The notes beneath the pieces were generated by a model. It was not told the DNA's origin and ran no database searches. It was given only the letters and a program-made list of their open reading frames with translations. Shown one piece after another: positions 33,859 to 42,323 of a DNA stretch of 64,000 nt. Source of the DNA: Paracoccus marinus (GTDB lineage Bacteria > Pseudomonadota > Alphaproteobacteria > Rhodobacterales > Rhodobacteraceae); the NCBI RefSeq assembly GCF_007018965.1, contig NZ_VJYZ01000005.1:62001-126000 (forward strand), given 5' to 3'. Both the position numbers and the translations under genes were made by a program. Numbering within the stretch: the first letter of the stretch is position 1; every line of letters begins with the position of its first letter.

Positions 33859-35088
33859 TCAGATCGGCCGGTCGCCCTCGGCGTCGATCACCCGCGTGGG
33901 CAAGCCCATTTCGCCCAGCAGTTCAAGGAACGGACGCGCCGGCAGGTCCTCGACGTTCACCATCCGCTTCACGTCCCACTGCCCGCGCGCGATCAGGATC
34001 GCCGCGGCGACCGGGGGCACGCCCGCGGTGTAGCTGATGCCCTGGCTGCCGACCTCGGCATACGCCTCCTCGTGGTCGGCGACGTTGTAGATGAAGACCT
34101 CGCCCGGCTGGCCGTTGCGGGTCCCCCGCACCAGATCGCCGATGCAGGTCTTGCCGGTATAGTCCGGGGCAAGCGTCGCCGGGTCGGGCAGAACCGCCTT
34201 GACCAGCTTCAGGGGCACGACCTGCTGCCCTTCGACGGTGACGGGCTGTTCCGACAGCAGACCGAGGTTCTTCAGCACGCCGAACACGTTGATGTAATGC
34301 GCGCCGAAGCCCATCCAGAACCGCACGTCCGCGTCCTTGTAGCGGGACGACAGGCTGTGAACCTCGTCATGGCCGGACAGATAGGCGGTCTGCTTGCCGA
34401 CGACCGGCAGGTCCCATTCGCGCCCGACCTCGAACATCTCGTTCTCGCGCCACGCGCCGCCCTGCCAGCTGTAAACCGTGCCGGTGAATTCGCGGAAGTT
34501 GATCTCGGGGTCGAAGTTGGTAGCGAAGTAGCGCCCGTGCGAGCCCGCGTTGATGTCCACGATGTCGATGGAGTCGATCCGGTCGAAATATTCGTCCTCG
34601 GCCAGCCGCGCATAGGCGTTGACGACGCCCGGATCGAAGCCCGCGCCCAGGACCGCGGTGACGCCCGCCGCCGCGCAGGCCTCGCGCCGCTTCCATTCGT
34701 AATTGCCGTACCACGGCGGCGTCTCGCAGACCTTGGCCGGGTCCTCGTGGATGGCCGTGTCGATATAGGCGGCGCCGGTGTCGATGCAGCCCTGAAGCAC
34801 GGTCATGTTGATGAAGGGCGAGCCCACGTTGACGACGATCTGCGCGCCCGTGTCGCGGATCAGCGCGGCGACCGCGCCCGCGTCCATCGCGTCCAGCGCG
34901 TGGGTGGCGATGGTGCGGCGGCCCAGATGTCCCTTGGCGACGATGTCGGCCACGACGGCGTCGGCCCGCGATCGGGTCCGGTTCGCCATGTGGATGTTGC
35001 CGAATTCGTCGGCCCATTGCGCGATCTTGTGGGCCACGACATTGGCCACGCCACCGGCGCCGATGATGAGGACGTTGGGTTTTTCCAC
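33859..35088 (-). CDS. Carboxy(nor)spermidine dehydrogenase (saccharopine-dehydrogenase family)
   Basis: A 409-residue NAD(P)-dependent enzyme with the N-terminal Rossmann motif VLIIGAGGVANVVAHK and the family segments AVLGAGFDPGVVNAY and GIDSIDIVDINAG-like text (read as DSIDIVDINAGSHG). In the alternative polyamine route it condenses aspartate semialdehyde with putrescine or diaminopropane and reduces the Schiff base to carboxyspermidine or carboxynorspermidine. The call is firm because the next upstream gene is the matching decarboxylase. It starts with GTG at 35088, 42 bases after that gene. Lysine-pathway saccharopine dehydrogenase is the alternative but does not fit the neighbour. Confidence 0.87.
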   Translation of the reverse strand: MEKPNVLIIGAGGVANVVAHKIAQWADEFGNIHMANRTRSRADAVVADIVAKGHLGRRTIATHALDAMDAGAVAALIRDTGAQIVVNVGSPFINMTVLQGCIDTGAAYIDTAIHEDPAKVCETPPWYGNYEWKRREACAAAGVTAVLGAGFDPGVVNAYARLAEDEYFDRIDSIDIVDINAGSHGRYFATNFDPEINFREFTGTVYSWQGGAWRENEMFEVGREWDLPVVGKQTAYLSGHDEVHSLSSRYKDADVRFWMGFGAHYINVFGVLKNLGLLSEQPVTVEGQQVVPLKLVKAVLPDPATLAPDYTGKTCIGDLVRGTRNGQPGEVFIYNVADHEEAYAEVGSQGISYTAGVPPVAAAILIARGQWDVKRMVNVEDLPARPFLELLGEMGLPTRVIDAEGDRPI

Positions 35089-35130
35089 CGCAGAGGTTTC
35101 CTTTCAGGATGTGGTCAGGGATCGGCGCGC

Positions 35131-36240
35131 TCAGGACAGCGAGGCGCGGTAGTCGTCGTAGCCGAAGGTCCGCTGGACGGTGATCGTTCCGTCCGTCTCG
35201 CGGATGCAGATGGCGGGCATGGCCACGCCGTTGAACCAGTTCTTCTTGACCATCGTGTAACCGGCCGCGTCCTGGACGCTGATCCGGTCGCCCACGGCCA
35301 GCGGGCGGTCGAACCGCGCGTCGCCGAAGATGTCGCCCGCAAGACAGGATTTGCCCGCGATCTGGTATTCATGCGCGCCCGCCTGCGGCAGCTTCGCGTT
35401 CTCGCGGTAGATCAGCAGGTCCAGCATGTGCGCCTCGATGCTGCTGTCCACGACGGCGACGTCCTTGCCGTTGTTCAGGATGTCGAGGACCGACAGTTCC
35501 AGCGTCGTCGTGCCGGTGATGCTTGCCTCGCCCGGTTCCAGATACACCTGCACCCCGAACCTGTCGGAAAACGCGCGCAGGCGCCGGGCGAGCGCGTCCA
35601 GCGGATACCCCTCGCCGGTGAAGTGGATGCCACCGCCAAGGCTGACCCAGTCGAGCCGTTCGAGGAACGGCCCGAACTCGGCCGAGATCCGGTCGAGTTG
35701 GCCCGAGAACAGGTCGAAGTCCCGGTTTTCGCAGTTGTAATGGATCATCACGCCGCTGATCCGGTCCAGCGCCTGTTCCAGCCGCGCCATGTCCCATTCG
35801 CCCAGGCGCGAGAATTGCCGCGCGGGGTCCGCAAGGTCGAAGCCGCTGGTCGAAAAGCGCGGGTTCAGCCGCAGCCCGCGCGCGATCCCGGCGGCGCGGT
35901 CGGCATACCGGTCAAGCTGGCCCAGGCTGTTGAAGATGATCTTGTCGGCGTAGCCCACCGCCTCGTCGATCTCGTGATCGGCCCAGGCGACGGAATAGGC
36001 GTGCGTCTCGCGGCCGAACGTCTCGCGCCCCAGCCGCAGCTCGTAAAGCGAGGACGACGTGGTCCCGTCCATCGACTGCGCCATCTGGTCGAACACCCCC
36101 CAGGTCGCGAAGCACTTGAGCGCCAGCAGAACCCGCGCCCCCGACCGCTCGCGCAGGCGGACCATCTTGTCCATGTTCGCCTGCAGCTTTGCGCGGTCGA
36201 TCAGGTAGAACGGCGTCGGGGGTGCGGCTGTCGCGGGCAT
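35131..36240 (-). CDS. nspC: Carboxynorspermidine/carboxyspermidine decarboxylase
   Basis: A 369-residue fold-type III PLP decarboxylase that produces spermidine or norspermidine from its carboxy precursor. Features are FYLIDRAKLQANM, the PLP lysine in LLALKCFATWGVF, HYNCENRD, the glycine loop SLGGGIHFTGEGYP and the C-terminal active-site region GKSCLAGDIFGD. The ATG at 36240 has GGAG ten bases upstream; the upstream in-frame extension is Pro-rich and not used. It heads the two-gene operon with the dehydrogenase, and a good promoter lies at 36325-36353. Spermidine is the more probable product in alphaproteobacteria. Confidence 0.88.
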   Translation of the reverse strand: MPATAAPPTPFYLIDRAKLQANMDKMVRLRERSGARVLLALKCFATWGVFDQMAQSMDGTTSSSLYELRLGRETFGRETHAYSVAWADHEIDEAVGYADKIIFNSLGQLDRYADRAAGIARGLRLNPRFSTSGFDLADPARQFSRLGEWDMARLEQALDRISGVMIHYNCENRDFDLFSGQLDRISAEFGPFLERLDWVSLGGGIHFTGEGYPLDALARRLRAFSDRFGVQVYLEPGEASITGTTTLELSVLDILNNGKDVAVVDSSIEAHMLDLLIYRENAKLPQAGAHEYQIAGKSCLAGDIFGDARFDRPLAVGDRISVQDAAGYTMVKKNWFNGVAMPAICIRETDGTITVQRTFGYDDYRASLS

Positions 36241-36324
36241 GGGGCGGATACTCCGGTGCGCGGGGGGCGGGCGCGAGGGGGCAGGCGGCGGCATCGGCGC
36301 GGCCCGGAAAAAAACGAAGGCAGT

Positions 36325-36353
36325 GATATAGGGGCGCGGGCCACCCTAGGCAA
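36325..36353 (-). promoter_or_regulatory. Promoter of the carboxyspermidine operon
   Basis: Minus-strand TTGCCT (plus 36348-36353) and TATATC (plus 36325-36330) have a spacing of exactly 17 bases and lie 85-115 bases before the nspC start. The leader between them contains a run of seven T and a C-rich stretch. It is the best promoter-like pair in this divergent gap. Confidence 0.5.
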
Positions 36354-36359
36354 CCGACC

Positions 36360-36379
36360 GTGACGGAAGGGTGACGGAA
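36360..36379. repeat. Direct repeat GTGACGGAA upstream of the stress-protein gene
   Basis: GTGACGGAA occurs at 36360-36368 and 36371-36379, so the copies start 11 bases apart (one helical turn). They lie 66 bases before the start at 36445 and next to the nspC promoter. The spacing suits tandem binding of a regulator, but no protein can be named. Confidence 0.5.
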
Positions 36380-36444
36380 CGACAATCGACCGGCCGCGTT
36401 CCCCGATGACAACCCTCACCCCCAGACCGAAAGCGAGCCTGCCC

Positions 36445-36891
36445 ATGTTGTTCAGCAAGAACACCGATCACGACGATCCGCCGACCCGGCAGGAACTGGC
36501 CAAGGCGATGGCCGGTCTGGACCTGTGCGTCATGGCCACGCTGGACGACGGCGGTCTGTGCAGCCGGCCCATGTCGAACAACGCGCAGGTGGACTGGGAC
36601 GGCGACAACTGGTTCTTCTCGAACGGCGACACCCGCAAGGTGACCCAGCTTGAGGCAGATCCCACGGTGATGCTGGACTTCCAGTCCAAGGACAGCTGGA
36701 TTTCGCTGCGCGGCCGCGCCCTCCTGCACCGCGACGACAAGGCGCTGTTCAAGCAGCACTGGACCAAGGACCTGAACCGCTGGTTCCCGGACGGGATCGA
36801 TACGCCCGGCCTGACGCTGATCCAGGTCAGCGCGGTCGAGGCCGAGACGTGGGGCCGGGTCGGCAACGGAGTCGTCGATCTGGAAAGCTGA
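36445..36891 (+). CDS. General stress protein 26-like (pyridoxamine 5'-phosphate oxidase fold)
   Basis: A 148-residue split-barrel flavin-binding-type protein. Conserved parts are LDLCVMATLDDGGLCSRPMS, the strand DNWFFSNGDTRKVTQLEADP and the later VMLDFQSKDSWISLRGRA. These match the general stress protein 26 branch of the PNPOx-like superfamily, which binds FMN or related cofactors; the reaction is not known. The ATG at 36445 was chosen at the beginning of the conserved frame; another ATG at 36406 lacks a ribosome-binding site. A clear stem-loop with a T-rich tail follows, so the gene is probably monocistronic. Confidence 0.8.
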   Translation: MLFSKNTDHDDPPTRQELAKAMAGLDLCVMATLDDGGLCSRPMSNNAQVDWDGDNWFFSNGDTRKVTQLEADPTVMLDFQSKDSWISLRGRALLHRDDKALFKQHWTKDLNRWFPDGIDTPGLTLIQVSAVEAETWGRVGNGVVDLES

Positions 36892-36921
36892 ACCGCGACC
36901 GCGAGGTTGAGCGGGAAGGGG

Positions 36922-36951
36922 GCGCTACGGCCGTAGCGCTTCCTTTCTTTT
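36922..36951 (+). terminator. Rho-independent terminator after the stress-protein gene
   Basis: An 18-base perfect palindrome (36922-36939, arms GCGCTAC and GTAGCGC around GGCC) is followed by TTCCTTTCTTTT. It lies 30 bases after the stop codon. Confidence 0.7.
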
Positions 36952-37057
36952 GCCCGGCGTCGTCTTGTCGTTGGCGCCGCGGCGGTTGCATGATCCGCGC
37001 GGAAACGGACCGGCCCCGCATCGGCGGGTTGAAGGGCCGGGCTCAAGGAGGATGCAC

Positions 37058-37927
37058 GTGGCGCAGTGGGTGATGGGGATCGATGGCGGCGGCACCGGCT
37101 GCCGGGCCGTGCTGGCCGACGGCGAGGGCCGCGTGGTGGGGCAGGCCGATGGCGGCCCCGCGAACGTCATGTCCGACCGCGAAGGCGCGGTCGCGTCGAT
37201 CCTCGCCGTGTCGCTGGCGGCGCTTGGCGGGCGCGATCCGGCCGATTGCGTGGCCTGCCTGGGCCTCGCCGGGGCCGAGGTCACGGACGCGAACGGCTGG
37301 CTGCCGGGCCGGCTGCCGTTCGCGCGCGCGGTGGTGGTGCAGGACGCCCGGACCGCGCTGCAGGGCGCGCTGGGGGACGTGGACGGGATCGTCGCGGCGA
37401 TCGGCACGGGCTCGGTCTTCATGCGCCGCTATCAAGGCGAGGCCACGGTGATCGGCGGCCGTGGGCCCGTTCTGGGGGACGAGGCGAGCGGCGCGTGGTG
37501 CGGCAAGCGCCTGCTGTCCCGCACGCTGCGCGCTCATGACGGGGTCGAACGGCGCACCGCCCTGACCGACGCCGTCCTAGACCGCATGGGCGGCGTCGGG
37601 GGCATCATCGCCTTTGCCCGGACCGCCGGCGGGGCCGAGTTCGCGGCGCTCGCCCGCGACATCGCCGGGAACGCCGACGACCCCGCCGCGATCGACGTGC
37701 TGACCGAAGGCGAGGCGCATGTTTCGACCTATATCGCGCGGCTGCAACCGCCGGATCAGGCGCTGCCGGTCGCCTTTACCGGCGGGCTGGGGCCGGTGTA
37801 CGCGGCGCGGCTCGGCGGGCGCTGGCAGGTGCGCCCGCCGCTTGGCACGCCGCTCGACGGGGCGCTGAGCCTGGCGCGCGGGCTGCTGGCCCGGCCCGCT
37901 CTGGTGGAACCGGGTGGGCGTGCATAG
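37058..37927 (+). CDS. BadF/BadG/BcrA/BcrD-type ATPase family kinase (N-acetylglucosamine-kinase-like)
   Basis: A 289-residue actin/Hsp70-fold protein. The phosphate-1 loop is MGIDGGGTGCRAVLAD, the acidic connect-like segment is VQDARTALQGAL, the phosphate-2 loop is VAAIGTGSVFM, and GGRGPVLGDEASGAW is the family mark of N-acetylglucosamine kinases. The adenosine motif is VAFTGGLGPVY. It probably phosphorylates a recycled amino sugar. AAGGAG fits the GTG at 37058 (7 bases) much better than the ATG at 37052, where there would be almost no spacing. grxC follows after 33 bases. Confidence 0.8.
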   Translation: MAQWVMGIDGGGTGCRAVLADGEGRVVGQADGGPANVMSDREGAVASILAVSLAALGGRDPADCVACLGLAGAEVTDANGWLPGRLPFARAVVVQDARTALQGALGDVDGIVAAIGTGSVFMRRYQGEATVIGGRGPVLGDEASGAWCGKRLLSRTLRAHDGVERRTALTDAVLDRMGGVGGIIAFARTAGGAEFAALARDIAGNADDPAAIDVLTEGEAHVSTYIARLQPPDQALPVAFTGGLGPVYAARLGGRWQVRPPLGTPLDGALSLARGLLARPALVEPGGRA

Positions 37928-37960
37928 GTTTTGTGACGTAACCGCCCGGAAGGAACCGCC

Positions 37961-38218
37961 ATGGCCAAAATCGAGATCTACCTGACCCGCAGCTGCCCCT
38001 ATTGCCACGCGGCGCGGGGGCTTCTGGACAAGAAGGGCGTCAGCTACGACGCGATCGACGTGGGCGCCGACCCGCAGCGCCGGGCCGAGATGATGCAGCG
38101 CGCCGACGGCCGCCGCACGGTGCCGCAGATCTTCATCGACGGGCGCGGCGTCGGCGGGTCCGACGACATCCACGCGCTTGACCGGCAGGGCAAGCTGGAC
38201 GCGCTTCTGGGGCTGTGA
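37961..38218 (+). CDS. grxC: Glutaredoxin 3
   Basis: An 85-residue thioltransferase with the dithiol site RSCPYCHAARGLL, the cis-proline in RRTVPQIFIDGRGVGG and the GSH-binding DDIHALD. It reduces protein disulfides and mixed disulfides with glutathione. GGAAGGA precedes the ATG. The nitrilase-family gene starts only 3 bases after its stop, so the genes are co-transcribed, a common arrangement in this group of bacteria. Confidence 0.92.
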   Translation: MAKIEIYLTRSCPYCHAARGLLDKKGVSYDAIDVGADPQRRAEMMQRADGRRTVPQIFIDGRGVGGSDDIHALDRQGKLDALLGL

Positions 38219-38221
38219 GCG

Positions 38222-39124
38222 GTGACGCGGCAGGCGGCCGAGGTCCTGAATGCTGCGCTGGTGCAGCTGAACGTCGGCGACGACCCGGCCGCGAACCTGG
38301 GCCCCACGCGGGCGATGGTGGTCGAGGCGGCGGGCCGTGGCGCGACCCTGGTCTGCACGCCCGAGGCCACGAACCTGCTGACCCCCGACCGCGCCCGGCA
38401 GGCGGCGCTGCTTTACCCCGAGGCGCGCGACCCGACCCTTGCGGCGCTGCGCGCGGACGCGGCGCGGCTGGGCGTGTGGATCGCCGTCGGGTCGATCTCG
38501 CTTAAGGGCGAGGACGGGGATACGGACGACGCTTCGGCCGATCCGCGCTTCGTCAACCGCAGCTTCCTGATCGCGCCCGATGGCCGGATCGCCGCGCGCT
38601 ACGACAAGATACACATGTTCGACGTGACGGTTTCGGCGACCGAAACCTACCGCGAAAGCGCGGCGTTCCGCGCGGGCGACCGGGCCGTTCTGGCCCATGG
38701 GCCGGACGGCCTGCCGATCGGGATGACGGTCTGCTACGACCTGCGCTTTCCCCATCTTTACCGGCGGCTGGCCAAGGCCGGGGCCCGCGTCCTGATGGTG
38801 CCCGCCGCGTTCAACGACACCACCGGCGCCGCGCATTGGGAGGTGCTGCTGCGCGCCCGCGCGATCGAGACGGGGTGCTTCGTCCTTGCCGCGGCCCAGT
38901 GCGGCACCCACCCCGCGCCGCATTCCCCCGACGCCCGCCCGCGCCGCAGCCACGGCCATTCGCTGGCCGTCGCGCCGTGGGGAGAGGTGCTGGCGGACGC
39001 CGGGACCGAACCCGGGGTGACGCTGGTGGACATCGACCTGTCGCAGGTGGCGGACGCCCGCGCGCGCATCCCGGCGTGGCGGCATGACCCGGTGATCTTC
39101 GGCCCCGAAGGCGTGGCGCGATGA
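38222..39124 (+). CDS. Carbon-nitrogen hydrolase (nitrilase superfamily, Nit1/Nit2-like)
   Basis: A 300-residue amidase-type hydrolase. The catalytic triad is visible as Glu in CTPEATNLL, Lys in ARYDKIHMFDV and Cys in MTVCYDLRFPHLYR. The sequence is closest in pattern to the Nit branch that hydrolyses deaminated glutathione, which would fit its place after grxC, but omega-amidase activity is also possible. It opens with GTG at 38222, 3 bases after grxC, with no strong ribosome-binding site, so coupling to grxC translation is likely. Its end overlaps the MarR gene by 4 bases. Confidence 0.85.
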   Translation: MTRQAAEVLNAALVQLNVGDDPAANLGPTRAMVVEAAGRGATLVCTPEATNLLTPDRARQAALLYPEARDPTLAALRADAARLGVWIAVGSISLKGEDGDTDDASADPRFVNRSFLIAPDGRIAARYDKIHMFDVTVSATETYRESAAFRAGDRAVLAHGPDGLPIGMTVCYDLRFPHLYRRLAKAGARVLMVPAAFNDTTGAAHWEVLLRARAIETGCFVLAAAQCGTHPAPHSPDARPRRSHGHSLAVAPWGEVLADAGTEPGVTLVDIDLSQVADARARIPAWRHDPVIFGPEGVAR

Positions 39125-39570
39125 CCGACCCCGCGCCCACAAGGGCGCTGGCCGCCGCCCTCTTCGCCGAGTTGATGAACAGCGAACAGCTGGCCCGCAG
39201 CATGGCGACCCGGGCGCTGCCGCGGGGGATGCAGCTGTCGCATTTCTCGGTCCTGAACCTGCTCGCGCATCTGAACGGCGAGCGCACGCCGGCCGAGCTC
39301 GCGCAGGCGTTCCGGGTGACGCGCGGCGCGATGACGAACACGCTGGCCCGGCTGGACTGGGCCGGTCACGTCCATATCCGCCCCGACTGGGACGACGCGC
39401 GGCGCAAGTTCGTGTCGATCAGCCCTGCGGGCCGCGCCGCCCGCGACGCGGCGCTGGCCGCGCTGCTGCCGCGGCTGAGCGAGGTCGTGCGCGACATCGG
39501 CGTGGACGAGGTCCGCGCTATGATGCCGGTGATGCGCCGCCTGCGCGAACGGCTGGAAGACGAGGTCTGA
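39121..39570 (+). CDS. MarR-family transcriptional regulator
   Basis: A 149-residue winged-helix protein with the helix-turn-helix RTPAELAQAFRVTRGAMTNTLARL and the wing HIRPDWDDARRKFVSISPAG. The ATGA overlap with the nitrilase gene makes it the last gene of the kinase-grxC-nitrilase unit. Whether it regulates that unit cannot be told; no clear operator was recognised upstream. It is convergent with ubiG across 21 bases. Confidence 0.83.
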   Translation: MTDPAPTRALAAALFAELMNSEQLARSMATRALPRGMQLSHFSVLNLLAHLNGERTPAELAQAFRVTRGAMTNTLARLDWAGHVHIRPDWDDARRKFVSISPAGRAARDAALAALLPRLSEVVRDIGVDEVRAMMPVMRRLRERLEDEV

Positions 39571-39591
39571 GGCCTCGCCCTGCGGACCGCA

Positions 39592-40347
39592 TCAGGACCG
39601 GATCCCGGTCATCAGATAGTTCACCGACAGGTCGCGCCGCGACAGCGACCATGACCAGCGCACCGGGTTGAACACCATCCCCGCCCGGTCCACGACATTG
39701 GCGCCGACCGCGTCGAACATCGCGGCCAGCTCGCCCGGCTTGATGAAGCGGTTCCAGTCGTGGGTGCCGCGTGGCAGCCAGCGCATCACCCACTCCGCGC
39801 CCACGATCGCCGCGGCGAAGCTTTGCGGGGTGCGGTTCAGCGTGGACATGACCAGCACCCCGCCGGGGCGCAGCAGCCGGGTGCAGGTCGCGACGAAGTC
39901 CTGCGGGTCGGCCACGTGTTCCACGATCTCCAGCGCCATCACCACGTCGAAGGTCAGGTTCTCGGCCACCAGCGCCTCGGCCGTGGTCGCGCGGTAGTCT
40001 ATCGCAAGCCCCGACTGCTCGGCATGAAGCCGCGCCACCGCGATGTTGCCGTCGGCTGCGTCCGCGCCCGTGACCTCGGCCCCAAGCCGCGCCATCGGCT
40101 CCGCCATCAGCCCGCCGCCGCAGCCGATGTCGAAGACCCGCAGCCCCTCGAACGGAAGGGGCGCGGTCAGGTCGCGCGAGAACTCGGCCGCGATCTGGCC
40201 GGTGACGTAGTCGAGCCGGGTCGGGTTCAGCATGTGCAGCGGCTTGAACTTGCCGTCCACGTCCCACCACTCGGCGGCCATCGCCTGGAACTTCTCGATC
40301 TCGGCAGGGTCGATGCTGGATCGCGCCCCGGGTCCTGCGGTGGTCAT
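39592..40347 (-). CDS. ubiG: 3-demethylubiquinol 3-O-methyltransferase
   Basis: A 251-residue SAM-dependent methyltransferase carrying out both O-methylations of ubiquinone synthesis. It shows the UbiG start [23 protein letters not shown]-type region (key pieces EIEKFQAMA and [13 protein letters not shown]), motif I in [27 protein letters not shown] and the C-terminal [11 protein letters not shown]. The ATG at 40347 precedes the conserved start. It is divergent from pip with only 49 bases between the starts. Confidence 0.92.
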   Translation of the reverse strand: MTTAGPGARSSIDPAEIEKFQAMAAEWWDVDGKFKPLHMLNPTRLDYVTGQIAAEFSRDLTAPLPFEGLRVFDIGCGGGLMAEPMARLGAEVTGADAADGNIAVARLHAEQSGLAIDYRATTAEALVAENLTFDVVMALEIVEHVADPQDFVATCTRLLRPGGVLVMSTLNRTPQSFAAAIVGAEWVMRWLPRGTHDWNRFIKPGELAAMFDAVGANVVDRAGMVFNPVRWSWSLSRRDLSVNYLMTGIRS

Positions 40348-40396
40348 CGTCTCGCCCCTTCTGGCCTGCCCTGTCGGGCGCGTGTATACCGGCAAC

Positions 40397-41374
40397 ATGA
40401 ACCATCGGGCAGGGCAAATCGGCGCGTCATCGGCATCGGACCGGCTTTATCCGATGGTCGAGCCGTTCGCGCGCGACATGCTGTCCACCCCCGACGGCCA
40501 CCAGATCTATGTCGAGCAATGCGGCAATCCACAGGGCCGCCCGGCCATCGTGCTGCACGGGGGGCCGGGGGGCGGGTGCAGCCCGGTGATGCGGCGCTTC
40601 TTCGACCCCGATCGCTGGCACGTCATCCTGTTCGACCAGCGCGGCTGCGGCCGCTCGCGCCCGCACGCGGACATCGCGCACAACACCACGTCCCACCTGA
40701 TCGCCGACATCGACCTGATCGCGGACCGGCTGGACCTTGGCCCGGCGCTTCTGTTCGGGGGCAGCTGGGGATCGACGCTGGCGCTGGCCTATGCGCAGGC
40801 GCGGCCCGCGCGCGTGGGCGGGCTGGTGCTGCGGGGCGTGTTCCTGGCCCGGCAGGAAGAACTCGACTGGTTCTATGGCGGCGGCGCGGGCCGGTTCTGG
40901 CCCGAGCTGTGGAACCGCTTCCGCGCCCCGATCCCCGACGATGAGCGCGGCGACCTGATCGCCGCCTATCACCGCCGCCTGTTCTGCGGCGACCCCGAGA
41001 TCGAGACGCGCTTTGCGCTGCCCTGGGTCGCGTGGGAAAACGTGCTGGCGGCGCTGGAAACGGGGTCCAGCGGCATGTCCGCCCCGAACTACGCCCGCGC
41101 CTTCGCGCGGCTGGAAAGCCACTACTTCGTCAACCGCTGCTTTCTGGACGAGGGGCAGTTGCTGCGCGACCGTGACCGCATCCACCACCTTCCGGCAGTG
41201 GTGGTGCAGGGGCGCTATGACATGGTCTGTCCGCCCAAGGCCGCGTGGGACCTGGCCGATGGCTGGGCGCGCTGCGACCTGCGGATGGTGCCCGCGTCGG
41301 GCCACGCGATGAGCGAGCCGCGCATCGCGGCCGAACTGGTCCGCGCCGTGGCCGATCTGGGCGCGCGGGGGTGA
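40397..41374 (+). CDS. pip: Proline iminopeptidase
   Basis: A 325-residue alpha/beta hydrolase (peptidase family S33) that removes N-terminal proline. The oxyanion region is [20 protein letters not shown], the nucleophile elbow is [13 protein letters not shown], the acid lies in [16 protein letters not shown] and the histidine in [12 protein letters not shown]. It starts at the ATG of MNHRAGQIG; longer openings run antisense into ubiG. A small unknown membrane protein gene follows after 46 bases. Confidence 0.9.
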   Translation: MNHRAGQIGASSASDRLYPMVEPFARDMLSTPDGHQIYVEQCGNPQGRPAIVLHGGPGGGCSPVMRRFFDPDRWHVILFDQRGCGRSRPHADIAHNTTSHLIADIDLIADRLDLGPALLFGGSWGSTLALAYAQARPARVGGLVLRGVFLARQEELDWFYGGGAGRFWPELWNRFRAPIPDDERGDLIAAYHRRLFCGDPEIETRFALPWVAWENVLAALETGSSGMSAPNYARAFARLESHYFVNRCFLDEGQLLRDRDRIHHLPAVVVQGRYDMVCPPKAAWDLADGWARCDLRMVPASGHAMSEPRIAAELVRAVADLGARG

Positions 41375-41420
41375 GCGCCGGGGCGGGGGTTCGAGCCGGC
41401 ATGGCGGCGGAGACGTGAGG

Positions 41421-42131
41421 ATGATCGACTTCAGCTCGTGGCAAAGCGTCCTGTCGGCGCTGGCGGGGATCGCGCTATTCGCACTGGTGGGGATCGGCAT
41501 CCGCCTGATGGTGATGATGCGCTATCAGCAGCGCCGCGAGCGCCAGAACCGCCAGATCAACGAGCGGCTGAAGGTCCTGATCGCCGCCTACAAGGTGCTG
41601 GGCGGCTCGTTCACGGGCGATCTGAGCGTCAGCCCGCTGCACCTGCGCGACCTGCGCCAGCTGGCGGCCGCCGACGCGGGCGAGGCTGTCGAGGACCCGT
41701 CCGCCCCGCGCACGGAACCGCCCTCGGCCGAACGCCGGCGCCGCATCCGCGACGCGGTCGAGGCGGCGCTGTCCGACATCCTGCTGCTGGGGACGGAGGA
41801 CCAGGTGCGGCTGGCCGAACGCGCGGCCCGCGAGATGGTCGAGGGGCGCGAGGTCCACATGGACGCGCTAGTGGTGTCGCTGCGCGACTTCATCCGGGCG
41901 GCGCTGGACCTGGACCCGATCCCCGCGAACCTCGCGATCCCACGGCAGGGCCCCTCGCGCCCGTCCAGCAGCGGCGGCAAGGGAGAGGGCGGCCGGGGCG
42001 GCGGGCGCGGCGGTGGCGGCGGCGGCGGTGGGATGATGGGCGGCGGCATGGGTGGTGGTGCGGGCGGTGGCATGGGCGGCGGTGGCCCGGCCCGTGGCCG
42101 CGACGATCCCGATCCGCTCGACCCGGCCTGA
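41421..42131 (+). CDS. Unknown membrane-anchored protein with glycine-rich tail
   Basis: I do not recognise this 236-residue protein. It has one N-terminal transmembrane helix (about 13-31, LAGIALFALVGIGIRLMVM) followed by a basic stretch (RYQQRRERQNRQINERLKVL), so the rest should be cytoplasmic. A helical region with RRRIRDAVEAALSDILLLGTEDQ and LVVSLRDFIRAALDLDPIP follows. The last 60 residues are almost only Gly with Met and Arg, then an acidic end. The ATG at 41421 has GGAG 8-9 bases upstream. It may be co-transcribed with pip. Confidence 0.75.
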   Translation: MIDFSSWQSVLSALAGIALFALVGIGIRLMVMMRYQQRRERQNRQINERLKVLIAAYKVLGGSFTGDLSVSPLHLRDLRQLAAADAGEAVEDPSAPRTEPPSAERRRRIRDAVEAALSDILLLGTEDQVRLAERAAREMVEGREVHMDALVVSLRDFIRAALDLDPIPANLAIPRQGPSRPSSSGGKGEGGRGGGRGGGGGGGGMMGGGMGGGAGGGMGGGGPARGRDDPDPLDPA

Positions 42132-42191
42132 GCGGCGGGGGCCCGCGCAGGTCCGCTATCACACCCGAACGCGGCCCCCCCATCCGGCTTC

Positions 42192-42229
42192 GTTACACGC
42201 TTGTAACTTCGGCCCGCCCGATCTATATA
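42192..42229 (+). promoter_or_regulatory. Promoter of the rimP-nusA-infB operon with overlapping palindrome
   Basis: TTGTAA (-35, 42201-42206) and TATATA (-10, 42224-42229) are separated by exactly 17 bases. A perfect inverted repeat GTTACA-N4-TGTAAC (42192-42207) overlaps the -35 box, which is the position of a repressor operator. Start of transcription would be near 42236, about 88 bases before rimP. Confidence 0.55.
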
Positions 42230-42280
42230 CCCTCCAACAGCGGCGCAGGCTTCCACCCCCTGCCCACCGGACGAACTCGC

Positions 42281-42306
42281 ACGGGCCGCTTCAGGGCCCG
42301 TTTTTC
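42281..42306 (+). terminator. Attenuator-like terminator hairpin in the rimP leader
   Basis: A 7-bp perfect stem ACGGGCC/GGCCCGT (42281-42287 with 42295-42301) and a 7-base loop run directly into a T tract (42301-42305). It ends 18 bases before the rimP ATG, downstream of the operon promoter. It is therefore placed to stop transcription before rimP unless antiterminated, as in known rimP-leader elements; identity with the Rfam family cannot be confirmed by eye. Confidence 0.65.
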
Positions 42307-42323
42307 ATTTTCAGGGATCGGAC

